Shown piece by piece: positions 1 through 8,890 of a stretch of 64,000 nucleotides of DNA. Position 1 is the first letter of the stretch. Every line of letters starts with the position of its first letter. Location of the stretch: contig NZ_QPJD01000003.1 of the NCBI RefSeq assembly GCF_003337375.1, forward strand, positions 248,001 through 312,000, read 5' to 3'. Below the pieces are notes generated by a model that did not search any database, was not told the origin of the DNA, and was given only the letters and a program-made list of their open reading frames with translations. This DNA comes from Paenibacillus prosopidis. GTDB taxonomy: Bacteria > Bacillota > Bacilli > Paenibacillales > Paenibacillaceae. Both the position numbers and the translations under genes were made by a program.

Positions 1-1272
1 GAGTATTTGTTGAAACCGGTTCCGCATGATGAGTTAAAGCTCGTCATGACGAAGTTAATTGAGAAAATCAGGAAGGAGCGGGAATCCGCCACCATGGTAA
101 CCGAGCGATTCTGGCAGGATGTGCTCAGCCAGGCGATTCCATCTTTTCCGGACAAAATCATGGAGATTATCGAGAAGCAGAAAATTCCGTACACCAGGTC
201 AATGGGATTTCTGCCAGTCGTCATTAGCGTACAGCATTGGGAGAAGTCATTGACCGCCCGTGAGGCGCAAATTATGGAGTATGCGCTGCGCAACGCGTTG
301 GAAGAGGTAGTCATTCAGCGCGGCTCGAACGCACAAATCGTCCGGATCAAACCAGACTACTTACTGATCGTTTTCTCGGAAGACCAGCCATCCTCAGATA
401 GCTGCAGCACCAATCGCAATGATATTAGAAACCGCTGCCGGACGTTTATTGAGGTATGCAATCAATATTTGTATTGCCATCTGTCTTGTTATATCGGCAA
501 ACCAGTAAAAGCACATGAAGTGAGGGATATGGTTGATTCGTTGATAGCCTTCAAAAAGAATCAAGTCAATATCGTCGATCGTGTCATCTTCATTGATGAG
601 CAGATAAAGAAAGAATCTCAGATTCCACTGCCTCCAATGAATGTGTGGTCAGAGCTCATCAAGCAAGGGAATAAGAAAAAATTGCTTGATGAGTCGCAGC
701 AATTTCTGGATTCATGGAAGCGAATCGAGTGCTTGGGCGCCAAAGGCCTGCAGCAATTTTATCAAAGCTTTCTGCAAATGGTCCTGCATACGCTTCACCA
801 GCAAGGGCTGCGCGCGGATGAAATTTTCTCGGATCATTTGTCGCCGGAGCGTGTTCTGTCGGCTACACGCAGCGTGAAGGATCTTCAGGATTGGGTAAGA
901 GACGTTCTCGAGAAAGCGCTCGTCCATATTCAAGGGCTGGATTCGAGCGAGACGGTCGTGGAGAAGATCAAGCGGTATATCGCGCTTCATATTGACCAGG
1001 AGCTGTCGAGGCAATATATCGCTGACTATATCGGATTAAGCCCGGATTATATCGTTAAATTGTTCAAGAAAGAAACGGGTCTCTCGATATCTGACTATAT
1101 TTTAAAGGAACGGATCAATCTTGCAAAGGAACTGCTGTCCATGACGGATACTACGATCAGCAATGTCGCGTTGGCAGTAGGCTTCTCTAACTTTTCCTAT
1201 TTTTCCACGCTGTTTAAAAAAGAAGTATCGGTGACGCCCCAGGATTATCGCAAAGGCTGCCCATCGAAATAA
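1..1272 (+). CDS. Response regulator, AraC-type output domain (5' partial)
   Basis: This is the C-terminal part of a YesN-type two-component response regulator; its start lies before the window. The reading frame is open from base 1 and opens with EYLLKPV, the conserved Lys-Pro end of a receiver domain, so a TTG at position 7 is not a real start. A middle region of about 300 residues follows, then an AraC-type double helix-turn-helix over the last ~100 residues (FKKETGLSISDYI, then VALAVGFSNFSYFS). Such regulators usually work with a YesM-type sensor kinase, here presumably upstream. It probably controls the sugar transporter operon that follows after a terminator. Family confident; target inferred. 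Confidence 0.93.
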   Translation, partial: EYLLKPVPHDELKLVMTKLIEKIRKERESATMVTERFWQDVLSQAIPSFPDKIMEIIEKQKIPYTRSMGFLPVVISVQHWEKSLTAREAQIMEYALRNALEEVVIQRGSNAQIVRIKPDYLLIVFSEDQPSSDSCSTNRNDIRNRCRTFIEVCNQYLYCHLSCYIGKPVKAHEVRDMVDSLIAFKKNQVNIVDRVIFIDEQIKKESQIPLPPMNVWSELIKQGNKKKLLDESQQFLDSWKRIECLGAKGLQQFYQSFLQMVLHTLHQQGLRADEIFSDHLSPERVLSATRSVKDLQDWVRDVLEKALVHIQGLDSSETVVEKIKRYIALHIDQELSRQYIADYIGLSPDYIVKLFKKETGLSISDYILKERINLAKELLSMTDTTISNVALAVGFSNFSYFSTLFKKEVSVTPQDYRKGCPSK

Positions 1273-1276
1273 GCGG

Positions 1277-1317
1277 TGCCGTTAGAGGTGTAGGGATCAC
1301 CTTTAACGGCATTTTTT
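1277..1317 (+). terminator. Intrinsic terminator after the response regulator
   Basis: A long inverted repeat (TGCCGTTAGAGGTG paired with CACCTTTAACGGCA) is followed by a T run. It separates the regulator gene from the transporter operon, so the operon needs its own promoter. Confidence 0.85.
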
Positions 1318-1330
1318 ACTCTTCTTCGCA

Positions 1331-1368
1331 TGTCGGAAACTCAAAAGTCGTATGTCGGATTCTAAGTA
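1331..1368 (+). promoter_or_regulatory. Candidate response-regulator operator (22-bp spaced direct repeats)
   Basis: Two copies of a TGTCGGA-type element lie at 1331-1346 (TGTCGGAAACTCAAAA) and 1353-1368 (TGTCGGATTCTAAGTA), offset by 22 bp or two helical turns. The same pair with the same offset lies at 10392-10429 upstream of the second solute-binding protein gene. AraC-type regulators often bind direct repeats of about this spacing. A possible weak promoter, TTGGTG at 1370 and TATTAG at 1393 with a 17-bp spacer, lies just downstream. The repeats are seen; the operator role is inferred. Confidence 0.55.
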
Positions 1369-1440
1369 GTTGGTGCATTTACGATGCGTTAGTATTAGAC
1401 CAAGCAAGAAAATAAATGAAGCCAAAGGTGGTCGAGACCC

Positions 1441-2430
1441 GTGCAAGCCCATTCAGAGACGCGGATTCAAGAAATGAAGCAGGTCTCAATGAAGAAGAAG
1501 AAGATATCGACTTTTGCTGTTGAGCTCAAAAAGGTGAGGAAATACAGAGCGCTTGTGCTAATGGCGTTGCCCGGCTTGCTGTATTTGCTCATCAACAACT
1601 ATTTGCCGATGTTCGGCATCGTCATCGCGTTTAAGGACATCAATTTTGCGAAGGGTATTTTCGGCAGTGATTGGGTCGGACTCAAAAACTTCGAGTATTT
1701 GTTTAAAACGACGGATGCTTACATCATTACAAGGAATACGCTGCTGTACAATATTACTTTCATTCTCTTAAATACGGGGATTGCCATTGCGCTGGCGATT
1801 ATGCTGAACGAAATCCGCAAACGGTATTTATCGAGAATGTACCAGACATTGATCCTTCTTCCATTTCTGATATCCATGGTTATCGTGGGCTATCTGGTGC
1901 TCGGATTCCTGGATGTCGAGAACGGATTTATGAACAAGATCTTGCTTCCCATGTTAGGTCTGGATCCGATTTCCTGGTATAGTGAAACGAAGTATTGGCC
2001 TTGGATCTTAACGATCGTGAGCGTATGGAAGGGTGTCGGCAATTTATGCATCATCTACTTGGCTGCGATCATCGGCATCGATAACGAGTATTATGAGGCT
2101 GCCACGATTGATGGCGCCAACAGATGGCAGCAAATCCGGAAGATCATGATTCCGCTTATTGCTCCGGTTATTACGATTATGACTTTGCTCGCGATCGGAC
2201 GGATATTCTACTCCGACTTCGGCTTATTCTATCAAGTGCCGCTTAACACAGGCGTACTTATGCCGGTAACGAACACAATCGATACGTATGTATACCGTGC
2301 ATTAATTAACCTGGGCGACATCGGGATGTCCTCTGCAGCCGGCTTGTACCAAGCATTTGTCGGATTTATTCTGGTCATCATATCCAATGCCGTCGTGAGA
2401 AAATATAACAAAGACAACGCGCTGTTCTAG
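1441..2430 (+). CDS. LplB-family sugar ABC transporter permease
   Basis: This is an integral membrane subunit of an oligosaccharide ABC importer of the LplB/YteP type. The 329-residue protein begins with a basic cytoplasmic N-terminus rich in Lys, followed by about six hydrophobic segments. It carries the EAA loop that contacts the ATPase (EAATIDGANRWQQIRKIMIP, near residues 220-240). The GTG start at 1441 has an AAAGGTGG ribosome binding site about ten bases upstream; an internal ATG at 1474 is an alternative. It is the first gene of an operon with a second permease and a binding lipoprotein. No ATPase gene is in this operon, as is usual for this class, which shares an MsmX-type ATPase. Confidence 0.93.
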   Translation: MQAHSETRIQEMKQVSMKKKKISTFAVELKKVRKYRALVLMALPGLLYLLINNYLPMFGIVIAFKDINFAKGIFGSDWVGLKNFEYLFKTTDAYIITRNTLLYNITFILLNTGIAIALAIMLNEIRKRYLSRMYQTLILLPFLISMVIVGYLVLGFLDVENGFMNKILLPMLGLDPISWYSETKYWPWILTIVSVWKGVGNLCIIYLAAIIGIDNEYYEAATIDGANRWQQIRKIMIPLIAPVITIMTLLAIGRIFYSDFGLFYQVPLNTGVLMPVTNTIDTYVYRALINLGDIGMSSAAGLYQAFVGFILVIISNAVVRKYNKDNALF

Positions 2431-2445
2431 AAAGGGGGAAATTCT

Positions 2446-3333
2446 ATGCAATCCGGCAAGTTCTATCAATGGATAATTAACATTATCATGCTGGTCTTCA
2501 CATTTTTCTGCATCATGCCGTTCTGGCTGCTGTTCTCCGCTTCTCTTACCGACGATATGGAAATCGTCCGCAGCGGATATGCCTTTTTTCCTGATAAAAT
2601 AACTTTCAGCGCGTACGAGCATTTGATGAACAGCTCCTCTGATATCTTCCGTGCTTACGGCATCACAATCTTCGCGACCGTGGTCGGCACGGCAGTAGGA
2701 CTTGCGCTTACGGCGATGGTAGCTTATCCGCTGTCGCGAGTAGAAATGCCTTTCAAAAATACGCTGGCCTTCTACGTATTTTTTACAATGCTGTTCCACG
2801 GAGGGCTTGTACCGACGTACTTGCTGTATACGAATTATTTTGACTTGAAAAATACGATGCTGGCTTTGATTATTCCCGGCTTGCTAATGAACGGTTTTTT
2901 CATTATCCTGATGCGGACTTTTTTTGCAACCTCCATCCCGACAGCCATTATCGAATCGGCCTATATCGATGGAGCGAAGGAATGGAAGATTTTCTGCGGC
3001 ATCGTATTGCCGTTGTCAACACCGGTGCTGGCTACGGTAGGCTTGTTCTACACGATCCTTTACTGGAATGACTGGTTCAACGGCTTGATCTATATTACCG
3101 ACAGCCAGTACTATAGTCTTCAGAACCTGTTGAACCGAATTTTGCTGGACGTTCAGTTTTTGCAGTCTTCAACGCAAGCAGGCAGCCGGAGCGCTGAAAT
3201 CGCCGCGAATATTCCGCTTGCATCCATGCGGATGGCGATGGCTGCCATCGGGGTCATTCCGCTGCTGATCGCGTATCCATTCTTCCAAAAGTATTTCGTG
3301 AAGGGCCTTACGATCGGAGCTGTTAAAGGGTAG
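2446..3333 (+). CDS. LplC/YtcP-family sugar ABC transporter permease
   Basis: This is the second membrane subunit of the same importer, of the YtcP/LplC (MalG-like) family. The 295-residue protein has six predicted membrane segments and an EAA-type loop (ESAYIDGAKEWKIFCGIVLP). It ends in KGLTIGAVKG, a C-terminus typical of the family. It starts 15 bases after the previous gene, with an AAAGGGGG ribosome binding site, so the two are translated from one message. It would form a heterodimer with the upstream permease. The substrate is probably a plant-cell-wall oligosaccharide, judged from the downstream glycosidase; this is inference. Confidence 0.93.
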   Translation: MQSGKFYQWIINIIMLVFTFFCIMPFWLLFSASLTDDMEIVRSGYAFFPDKITFSAYEHLMNSSSDIFRAYGITIFATVVGTAVGLALTAMVAYPLSRVEMPFKNTLAFYVFFTMLFHGGLVPTYLLYTNYFDLKNTMLALIIPGLLMNGFFIILMRTFFATSIPTAIIESAYIDGAKEWKIFCGIVLPLSTPVLATVGLFYTILYWNDWFNGLIYITDSQYYSLQNLLNRILLDVQFLQSSTQAGSRSAEIAANIPLASMRMAMAAIGVIPLLIAYPFFQKYFVKGLTIGAVKG

Positions 3334-3393
3334 GCTATTTCCGGAGCTTACATCCGGATTAGATAGATAATGATTTATAACTGAAGGGGTAGG

Positions 3394-4917
3394 ATGAAAT
3401 TGAAAAGAAAAACATTCAAGACGTTTGCACTGCTGTTATTTGCTGTAATGATGCTGATGACGGGCTGCGCATCGAAAGAGAACAATTCCGCGGGCACTTC
3501 GGAGGGAAGCGGAAGCGATTCCGGGTTAGATTCCTATGAATTAACGATGGTTTTCCCGGCGGGCGGAGAGCCGAAGGACTTGGTGGCCGTGCAGGACGAG
3601 ATCAACAAAATTACGAAAGAGAAAATCAACACGACCGTAAAGCTAATTCCGATTGGCTGGGGGGCTTGGTCCCAGCAAACGACTCTGATGCTTTCGGGCA
3701 ACGAGAAGGTCGACCTGATCGTCAGCGGCCTTGGCACGTACAGCCAGCAAGTATCCAAAGGCCAGCTACTTGAGCTCGACGGGTACCTGGCTGAGCAAGG
3801 ACAAGGTATTAAGGAGGCGCTTGACATTCTTGATCCGGCTTTCCTGAATGCCACACGAATCGAAGGCAAAGTTTACGGCGTTCCGAGCATCAGGGATTTG
3901 GCGGCAGATTACGGCATTTCAATGCGTAAAGATTTGGTCGACAAATATAAAATCGATATTACAGCTATTAAATCGTTGGATGACTTGGATGCCGTTTTCC
4001 AAACGATCAAGGAAAATGAGCCAGGCATCATACCGACGGTGAAGTACGGGAATTCCATCATCGATACTTACTCAGGCAGCTACTTTGATAACTTGGGTGA
4101 CGGCTTCGGCGTGCTTCCGGGTTATGACAACGGTCTTAAAGTCGTGAACATGTATGAGACGCCGGAGTATGCACAGCTGCTGAATACGGTGAGACGATGG
4201 TATCAAGCAGGCTATATTGCCAAGGATGCCGCTACAAGCACGGAGACCCAATACAATTTGGTGAAGGCCGGCAAAGCGTTTTCGTTTATCTCTCATATGA
4301 AGCCAGGCATTGAAAAACAAGAATCAAGACTGACAGGTACGGAGATGGTGTCGATTCATTTGAGGCCAGCCGCTACTACGACGTTTAATATCACTTCCTT
4401 CATGTGGAGTATCGCCAGAAACTCGGAAAACCCGGAAAGAGCAATGATGCTGCTCAATCTGATGTTTACCGATAAAGACATTATCAATTTATTTGACTAT
4501 GGTGTTGAAAGCAAGCATTACGCGAAGGTGTCCGATAACATGATTGATTTCCCTGAAGGCGTGAATGCGGCGAACTCCGGCTATAACCTGCAGATGGGAT
4601 GGTTGTTCGGCAACCAATTTCTGTCCCACATTTGGAACGGGGATGATCCGGAGCTTTGGAACAAGCTTGCTGCGTTTAACAAAAACTCCTTAAAGTCAAA
4701 AGCGCTCGGCTTTACCTTCAATGCTGATGCGGTCAAAACGGAGATCGCGGCGGTCACGAACGTGTCGAATCAATACAAAATCGCGTTGGAAACGGGAACC
4801 GTAGACCCAATGAAGCAATTGCCGGAATTTATTAAAGCATTGAAGGCAGCGGGAATTGACAAGATCATTGCCGAGAAGCAGAAGCAGCTTGACGCTTGGG
4901 CGGCATCAGGCAAGTAA
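3394..4917 (+). CDS. Extracellular solute-binding lipoprotein (LplA-like), copy 1
   Basis: This is the substrate receptor of the importer, anchored outside the membrane. A signal peptide ends in the lipobox LMTGC, so Cys25 would be lipidated, and a Ser/Gly-rich linker follows. The 507-residue length fits the large LplA/YtcQ-type binding proteins that pair with LplB/YtcP permeases. The gene at 10503-12062 encodes a strikingly similar protein: long stretches such as LDPAFL, VPSIRDLAADYGI and AGYIAKDAATSTETQYNLV are shared. The gene follows the permeases after a 60-base gap and a good ribosome binding site. A hairpin after the gene may raise its mRNA level relative to the enzymes downstream. Confidence 0.93.
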   Translation: MKLKRKTFKTFALLLFAVMMLMTGCASKENNSAGTSEGSGSDSGLDSYELTMVFPAGGEPKDLVAVQDEINKITKEKINTTVKLIPIGWGAWSQQTTLMLSGNEKVDLIVSGLGTYSQQVSKGQLLELDGYLAEQGQGIKEALDILDPAFLNATRIEGKVYGVPSIRDLAADYGISMRKDLVDKYKIDITAIKSLDDLDAVFQTIKENEPGIIPTVKYGNSIIDTYSGSYFDNLGDGFGVLPGYDNGLKVVNMYETPEYAQLLNTVRRWYQAGYIAKDAATSTETQYNLVKAGKAFSFISHMKPGIEKQESRLTGTEMVSIHLRPAATTTFNITSFMWSIARNSENPERAMMLLNLMFTDKDIINLFDYGVESKHYAKVSDNMIDFPEGVNAANSGYNLQMGWLFGNQFLSHIWNGDDPELWNKLAAFNKNSLKSKALGFTFNADAVKTEIAAVTNVSNQYKIALETGTVDPMKQLPEFIKALKAAGIDKIIAEKQKQLDAWAASGK

Positions 4918-4932
4918 TTTAGAAATGTTGAA

Positions 4933-4964
4933 GGGGCGGTGCAGACATGCGGATGGACCGCCCT
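4933..4964 (+). promoter_or_regulatory. Intra-operon hairpin between binding protein and esterase genes
   Basis: A stable 8-bp stem (GGGGCGGT with ACCGCCCT) around a 16-base loop lies between the stop codon and the next gene. It lacks a proper T run, so it is more likely an mRNA-stabilising or partial termination element than a full terminator. The role is inferred from position. Confidence 0.45.
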
Positions 4965-4994
4965 CTAAATACCTGATAAAAGGCGGGAGTGTTA

Positions 4995-6035
4995 ATGGAA
5001 ATCGTAACGAAAAAAATTCCTGATTCCAATGCTGTTGGTGAGCTGGATCCGAGGGTATATGAAATATTAAGTCAAAATAAACGCAATTTCGATGAAGGCG
5101 GCATGCTTTTCATGCCGGAGTCAGAATCTGCCCCAGTGAGCTTTCCTATTGAGCGGCTCAGGGCTCTCATGGGTTGGGCGAACACGGATGTCACCCGTAC
5201 GGATATCCAAACTGTGTACAAGGAAATTATCGGAACAAATGGCAGCATTCACGTACGTATCTATTCACCGTCTTCAGAAGGAATACACCCTTGCATCTTG
5301 TTTTTCCACGGCGGCGGCTTCATAGGAGGAAGTCTGGAAACGGTCGAAAATCCGTGCAAAGCTTTGGCGGAAAAAGCGAATGCCGTTGTAGTCTCCGTCG
5401 ACTATCGCTTAGCTCCGGAGCATGCCTTTCCCGCAGGGCTTACCGACTGCTTCGATGCCGTGGAATGGGTGTTCCTTCATGCCGCTGAGATCGGCATAAA
5501 TCCTGGGCAAATTACCGTTTGCGGCGATAGCGCGGGAGGAAATCTGGCGACGGTATGCGCGATGATGGACAGGGACCGCGGTACCGGCATGATCAATTTT
5601 CAAGCGCTCATTTATCCGACGGTCAACATGGCGGGCATCCAAACCGAGGATTTTGAATGGAGTATCGATCAATACACCATTAATAACCATCGGGAGCTCA
5701 TCATTCCTGCCGTTGAAGGGTTAAAGCAGGGAGGCAGTTTCTTTCACGACATGTATTTACAAAAGCAAACGGACCCGGGGCATCATTATGTTTCGCCTTT
5801 GCTTGCCGACGATTTAACGGGATTACCAGAGGCACTTGTCATCGTCGCAGAGTACGACTACCTACGCCTGGAAGGTGAAGCGTACGCACGCAAGCTGTCT
5901 CGGTCGGGCGTTCAAACCAAGCTCATCTGTTATAGCGGCATGGATCACGCATTCATCGATAAAATTGGATTGTATCCGCAAGCGGAGGATTGTATGGTAG
6001 AAATCGCAGAGGCAATCAAGAGGCGATTCTCTTAA
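4995..6035 (+). CDS. Alpha/beta-hydrolase, hormone-sensitive-lipase (HSL) family esterase
   Basis: This is a cytoplasmic carboxylesterase of the HSL family. The oxyanion motif HGGG lies at about residues 105-108 and the nucleophile motif GDSAGG has its serine at about 179. An Asp in VAEYDYLRLEG and a His in GMDHAFID complete the triad. I chose the ATG at 4995 because the GGCGGGAG ribosome binding site is well spaced for it; a GTG six bases earlier would overlap that site. There is no signal peptide. In this operon it might remove acetyl or other ester groups from imported sugars before the GH3 enzyme acts; that is inference. Confidence 0.88.
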   Translation: MEIVTKKIPDSNAVGELDPRVYEILSQNKRNFDEGGMLFMPESESAPVSFPIERLRALMGWANTDVTRTDIQTVYKEIIGTNGSIHVRIYSPSSEGIHPCILFFHGGGFIGGSLETVENPCKALAEKANAVVVSVDYRLAPEHAFPAGLTDCFDAVEWVFLHAAEIGINPGQITVCGDSAGGNLATVCAMMDRDRGTGMINFQALIYPTVNMAGIQTEDFEWSIDQYTINNHRELIIPAVEGLKQGGSFFHDMYLQKQTDPGHHYVSPLLADDLTGLPEALVIVAEYDYLRLEGEAYARKLSRSGVQTKLICYSGMDHAFIDKIGLYPQAEDCMVEIAEAIKRRFS

Positions 6036-6062
6036 TCAGAAAATGAGGGGCGAGGTTGAACG

Positions 6063-8573
6063 ATGATCGGAATTTGGCATAGCATAGTTACTTTGGGGCA
6101 ACAGAAATCGAAATATATTTTTGTGATTGAAGAAAATGATGGATATTCCTTAACGGTATCAGCCGAGCCGATGCCTTTGCCAATTGAGATTACCGAGCTC
6201 TCGGTTGAGGATAAACGTTTGAAAGCGGCAGGATGTTCAATGTTCATGCCGGGTGAGACAATCTCCATTGATTTGACATTCGGGGAAAGCGTTTTCGCAG
6301 GTACGCTGAAGCTTCCGTACGCCGGTGAAATCACCTTGAATGGCGCAAGTGGAAGAGGACCTTCGCTATCGGAGGATTTAATCGAGGAAGTTGCTCCCTA
6401 TCGGAAATCAAACGTACAGGGTCGCTCCGACGATGACATTAAGGGGGAAGTCGAGCAGCTGCTGGAGCGGATGTCACTGGTTGATAAAATCGGTCAGATG
6501 AGCCAATGTCTCGCGTCCGCTTTCTCGTTTGGAGGGGATGTGGACTCCGAACCGCCGGAGAAGCTGGTTGCCGATGGCAAAGTCGGGTCCATCCTGGGCG
6601 CGTTCGATATCAGGCGCGTATTCGAGCTGCAGAAAATCGCGGTAGAGCAATCTCCGCTGCGTATCCCGCTTCTTTTCAACGCGGACGTTATTCACGGCCA
6701 TCAAACGATTTTTCCGGTCCCGTTGGCATGGTCCTGCAGCTGGGATATGGAGGAAATTAAACGGGCCTGCGCCATTGCTGCCAAGGAAGCTGCCGCTTCA
6801 GGCATTACTTATAATCATGCGCCGATGGTCGACATTACCCGGGATGCGAGATGGGGACGCGTTGTCGAGGGAGCAGGCGAAGATCCGTACCTCGGAAGCG
6901 AGATTGCGAAGGCGCAGGTCGAAGGGTTCCAAGGCGGAAGCCTCTTTGATCCGGAGACGATCATTGCTTGCTTGAAGCACTTTATTGCTTATGGAGCAGC
7001 GGAGGCGGGCCGGGACTATAACACGGTTGATATCTCCGAAGGGACCCTGCGCAATGTCTATCTGCCACCTTTCCGAGCGGGGCTTGAAGCAGGAGCGGGT
7101 TCCGTTATGAACGCTTTTAACATTTACCAAGGCGTTCCCGTGGCGGGCAATTCTTATTTGCTAAGGAACCTATTACGGGATGAGCTTGGATTTGAAGGCA
7201 TGCTTATTTCCGATTACGGGGCTATCGATGAGATCGCCATACACGGCGCAGCCAAGGATGGAAAAGAGGCGGCAAAGCTTGCGCTCGACGCCACGATGGA
7301 TATTGAAATGGTGACCCGGCAATTTTACGATCATCTCCCGTCACTCATCGAGGAAGGCGCCGTGCAGGAAGCGCAGCTTGATGCTGCGGTGCGACGGATT
7401 TTAACCTACAAATTCAAAATTGGACTTATGGATGATCCTTTCCGTTATGTAAGACCAGAGAAAGAGATTGAGTTTCATTTCAGCGCGGAGCATTTGGAGG
7501 CAAGCCGGGAGCTTGCCCGCAAGTCGATTGTGCTGCTGAAGAATGATGGCGTGCTTCCGATAAAGCAAGACCGGAAAATAGCGGTCATTGGTCCTTTTGC
7601 AAGCAGCAAGGATTTACTCGGCCCATGGCAGTTTTCCCGGTACGGCAATGAAACCGTCACTTTAGCGAACGGGCTGCGGGATAAAGGCGTCGAGCTGCTA
7701 CTCGCGGAAGGCTGTAAAGTAACGGAGGAAATCGCAGGCGGATTTAAGAAAGCGATCGAACAGGCCAAGCAAGCCGATGTAGTCATACTGGCGTTGGGCG
7801 AAAATAGCGACATGTCCGGGGAAGCCGCCAGTCGGATGGATATTGGGCTGCCAGAGGTACAGCTTCGATTGGCGGAAATGGTCGTCGGGCTCGGTAAACC
7901 GACCGTGCTGGTGCTGACGGGCAGCAGGCCGCTCGTGCTGGATTGGTTCGATAAACATGTAGATGCCATCGTCGAAACCTGGTTCCTCGGTTCGCAAGCG
8001 GGGCATGCCATTGCAGATGTGCTCCTTGGCGATTATAATCCATCCGGGAAATTGACAATGAGTTTTCCATACAAGGTTGGGCAGGCGCCTGTCTATTATA
8101 ATCATTTTATGACGGGCAGGCCGGTGACCGAGGAAAATCGCACTCAGAAGTTTATATCCAAATATTTAGACGGACCTAATGAGCCGCTGTATCCTTTCGG
8201 TTACGGTCTCAGTTATACGACATTTACCTATTCAGAAATACGGTTGGATAAGGTTCACTTATCAGGATCGGATGCGATCAACCTTACTCTTTCCATTACG
8301 AATACGGGAACCGTTCCGGGAGAAGAAATCGTTCAGCTTTATATCCAGGATCTGTATGGAAGCTCCGTCCGTCCCGTGAAAGAACTAAAAGGGTTTCGCA
8401 AGGTGCGGTTGAACGCCGAAGAGAGCAAGGAAGTCCGCTTTACGATTACGGAAGCCGATTTGAAATACTACTTGGCTGACGGGAGCTATAAGGCGGAGCC
8501 CGGAGAATTCAAAGTGTATGTCGGTCCGAATTCCAGGGATGTGCAGGAATCCAAATTTGAGCTGGTAAAATAA
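6063..8573 (+). CDS. GH3 family beta-glucosidase
   Basis: This is a glycoside hydrolase of family 3 that releases terminal beta-linked glucose (or a related sugar) from oligosaccharides. The 836-residue protein has no signal peptide, so it acts on imported substrate. About 120 N-terminal residues form an extra beta-rich region not needed for GH3. The catalytic barrel follows, with the nucleophile in LISDYG (Asp384), then the alpha/beta sandwich domain, and a fibronectin-III-like domain at the C-terminus (PGEEIVQLYIQD, VRPVKELKGF). It sits 28 bases after the esterase gene and 17 bases before a small gene that looks like a further GH3 domain. Family is sure; exact substrate is not. Confidence 0.95.
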   Translation: MIGIWHSIVTLGQQKSKYIFVIEENDGYSLTVSAEPMPLPIEITELSVEDKRLKAAGCSMFMPGETISIDLTFGESVFAGTLKLPYAGEITLNGASGRGPSLSEDLIEEVAPYRKSNVQGRSDDDIKGEVEQLLERMSLVDKIGQMSQCLASAFSFGGDVDSEPPEKLVADGKVGSILGAFDIRRVFELQKIAVEQSPLRIPLLFNADVIHGHQTIFPVPLAWSCSWDMEEIKRACAIAAKEAAASGITYNHAPMVDITRDARWGRVVEGAGEDPYLGSEIAKAQVEGFQGGSLFDPETIIACLKHFIAYGAAEAGRDYNTVDISEGTLRNVYLPPFRAGLEAGAGSVMNAFNIYQGVPVAGNSYLLRNLLRDELGFEGMLISDYGAIDEIAIHGAAKDGKEAAKLALDATMDIEMVTRQFYDHLPSLIEEGAVQEAQLDAAVRRILTYKFKIGLMDDPFRYVRPEKEIEFHFSAEHLEASRELARKSIVLLKNDGVLPIKQDRKIAVIGPFASSKDLLGPWQFSRYGNETVTLANGLRDKGVELLLAEGCKVTEEIAGGFKKAIEQAKQADVVILALGENSDMSGEAASRMDIGLPEVQLRLAEMVVGLGKPTVLVLTGSRPLVLDWFDKHVDAIVETWFLGSQAGHAIADVLLGDYNPSGKLTMSFPYKVGQAPVYYNHFMTGRPVTEENRTQKFISKYLDGPNEPLYPFGYGLSYTTFTYSEIRLDKVHLSGSDAINLTLSITNTGTVPGEEIVQLYIQDLYGSSVRPVKELKGFRKVRLNAEESKEVRFTITEADLKYYLADGSYKAEPGEFKVYVGPNSRDVQESKFELVK

Positions 8574-8589
8574 AGGAGGTTATTAATCA

Positions 8590-8799
8590 ATGACTACGAC
8601 GATGAATAGAGACATTTCACAATTACTCAATCAGAATCCGGTGGAGGATGCGATGGACGGAGATGCGGCCGAAATGGGGATGGCCATGTTCATGAGCATG
8701 CCGGCACGCGGGTTGGTTTGGATCAGTAAAGGGGAGATTACCGAGCAGAAACTGGATGAGATTCTTGCAGATCTGAACAAAGAAAAAAATAACGAATAA
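8590..8799 (+). CDS. Small protein resembling a detached GH3 C-terminal helical domain
   Basis: This 69-residue protein follows the GH3 gene by 17 bases, with an AAAGGAGG ribosome binding site, so it is clearly translated with it. Its pattern (short helix, MGMAMFMSMPARGL, then GEITEQKLDEILADLN) resembles the small helical domain that ends many bacterial GH3 beta-glucosidases, where a Met-rich helix and a (L/I)T-x-E-x-L-D-x-I segment recur. I infer that the domain has become a separate subunit of the upstream enzyme. It is also Met-rich: eight of the first 43 residues or so. It might instead be an unrelated small protein. The comparison is from memory, not alignment. Confidence 0.7.
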   Translation: MTTTMNRDISQLLNQNPVEDAMDGDAAEMGMAMFMSMPARGLVWISKGEITEQKLDEILADLNKEKNNE

Positions 8800-8827
8800 G
8801 ACCTTCATGTCCGGTGAGATTACCGGA

Positions 8828-8867
8828 GGCCGTCAGTGAGCGGAATGCTCCGTGCTGACGGCCTTTT
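8828..8867 (+). terminator. Intrinsic terminator ending the GH3 operon
   Basis: A perfect 9-bp stem GGCCGTCAG / CTGACGGCC, with an inner GAGC/GCTC pairing, is followed by TTTT. It lies between the small GH3-associated gene and the MFS gene. It also argues against any start of the MFS gene upstream of 8868. Confidence 0.85.
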
Positions 8868-8890
8868 GCATAATGAGAGGAGAAAGTCAC

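Noticed and set aside
2302..2799. A 165-codon minus-strand frame across the two permease genes
   Set aside because: It spans the junction of two genes with clear permease motifs on the plus strand and has a biased composition typical of antisense frames.
7475..8011. A 178-codon open frame on the minus strand inside the GH3 gene
   Set aside because: It is a Ser-rich shadow of the GH3 coding frame and has no ribosome binding site. The GH3 frame has full family motifs throughout.
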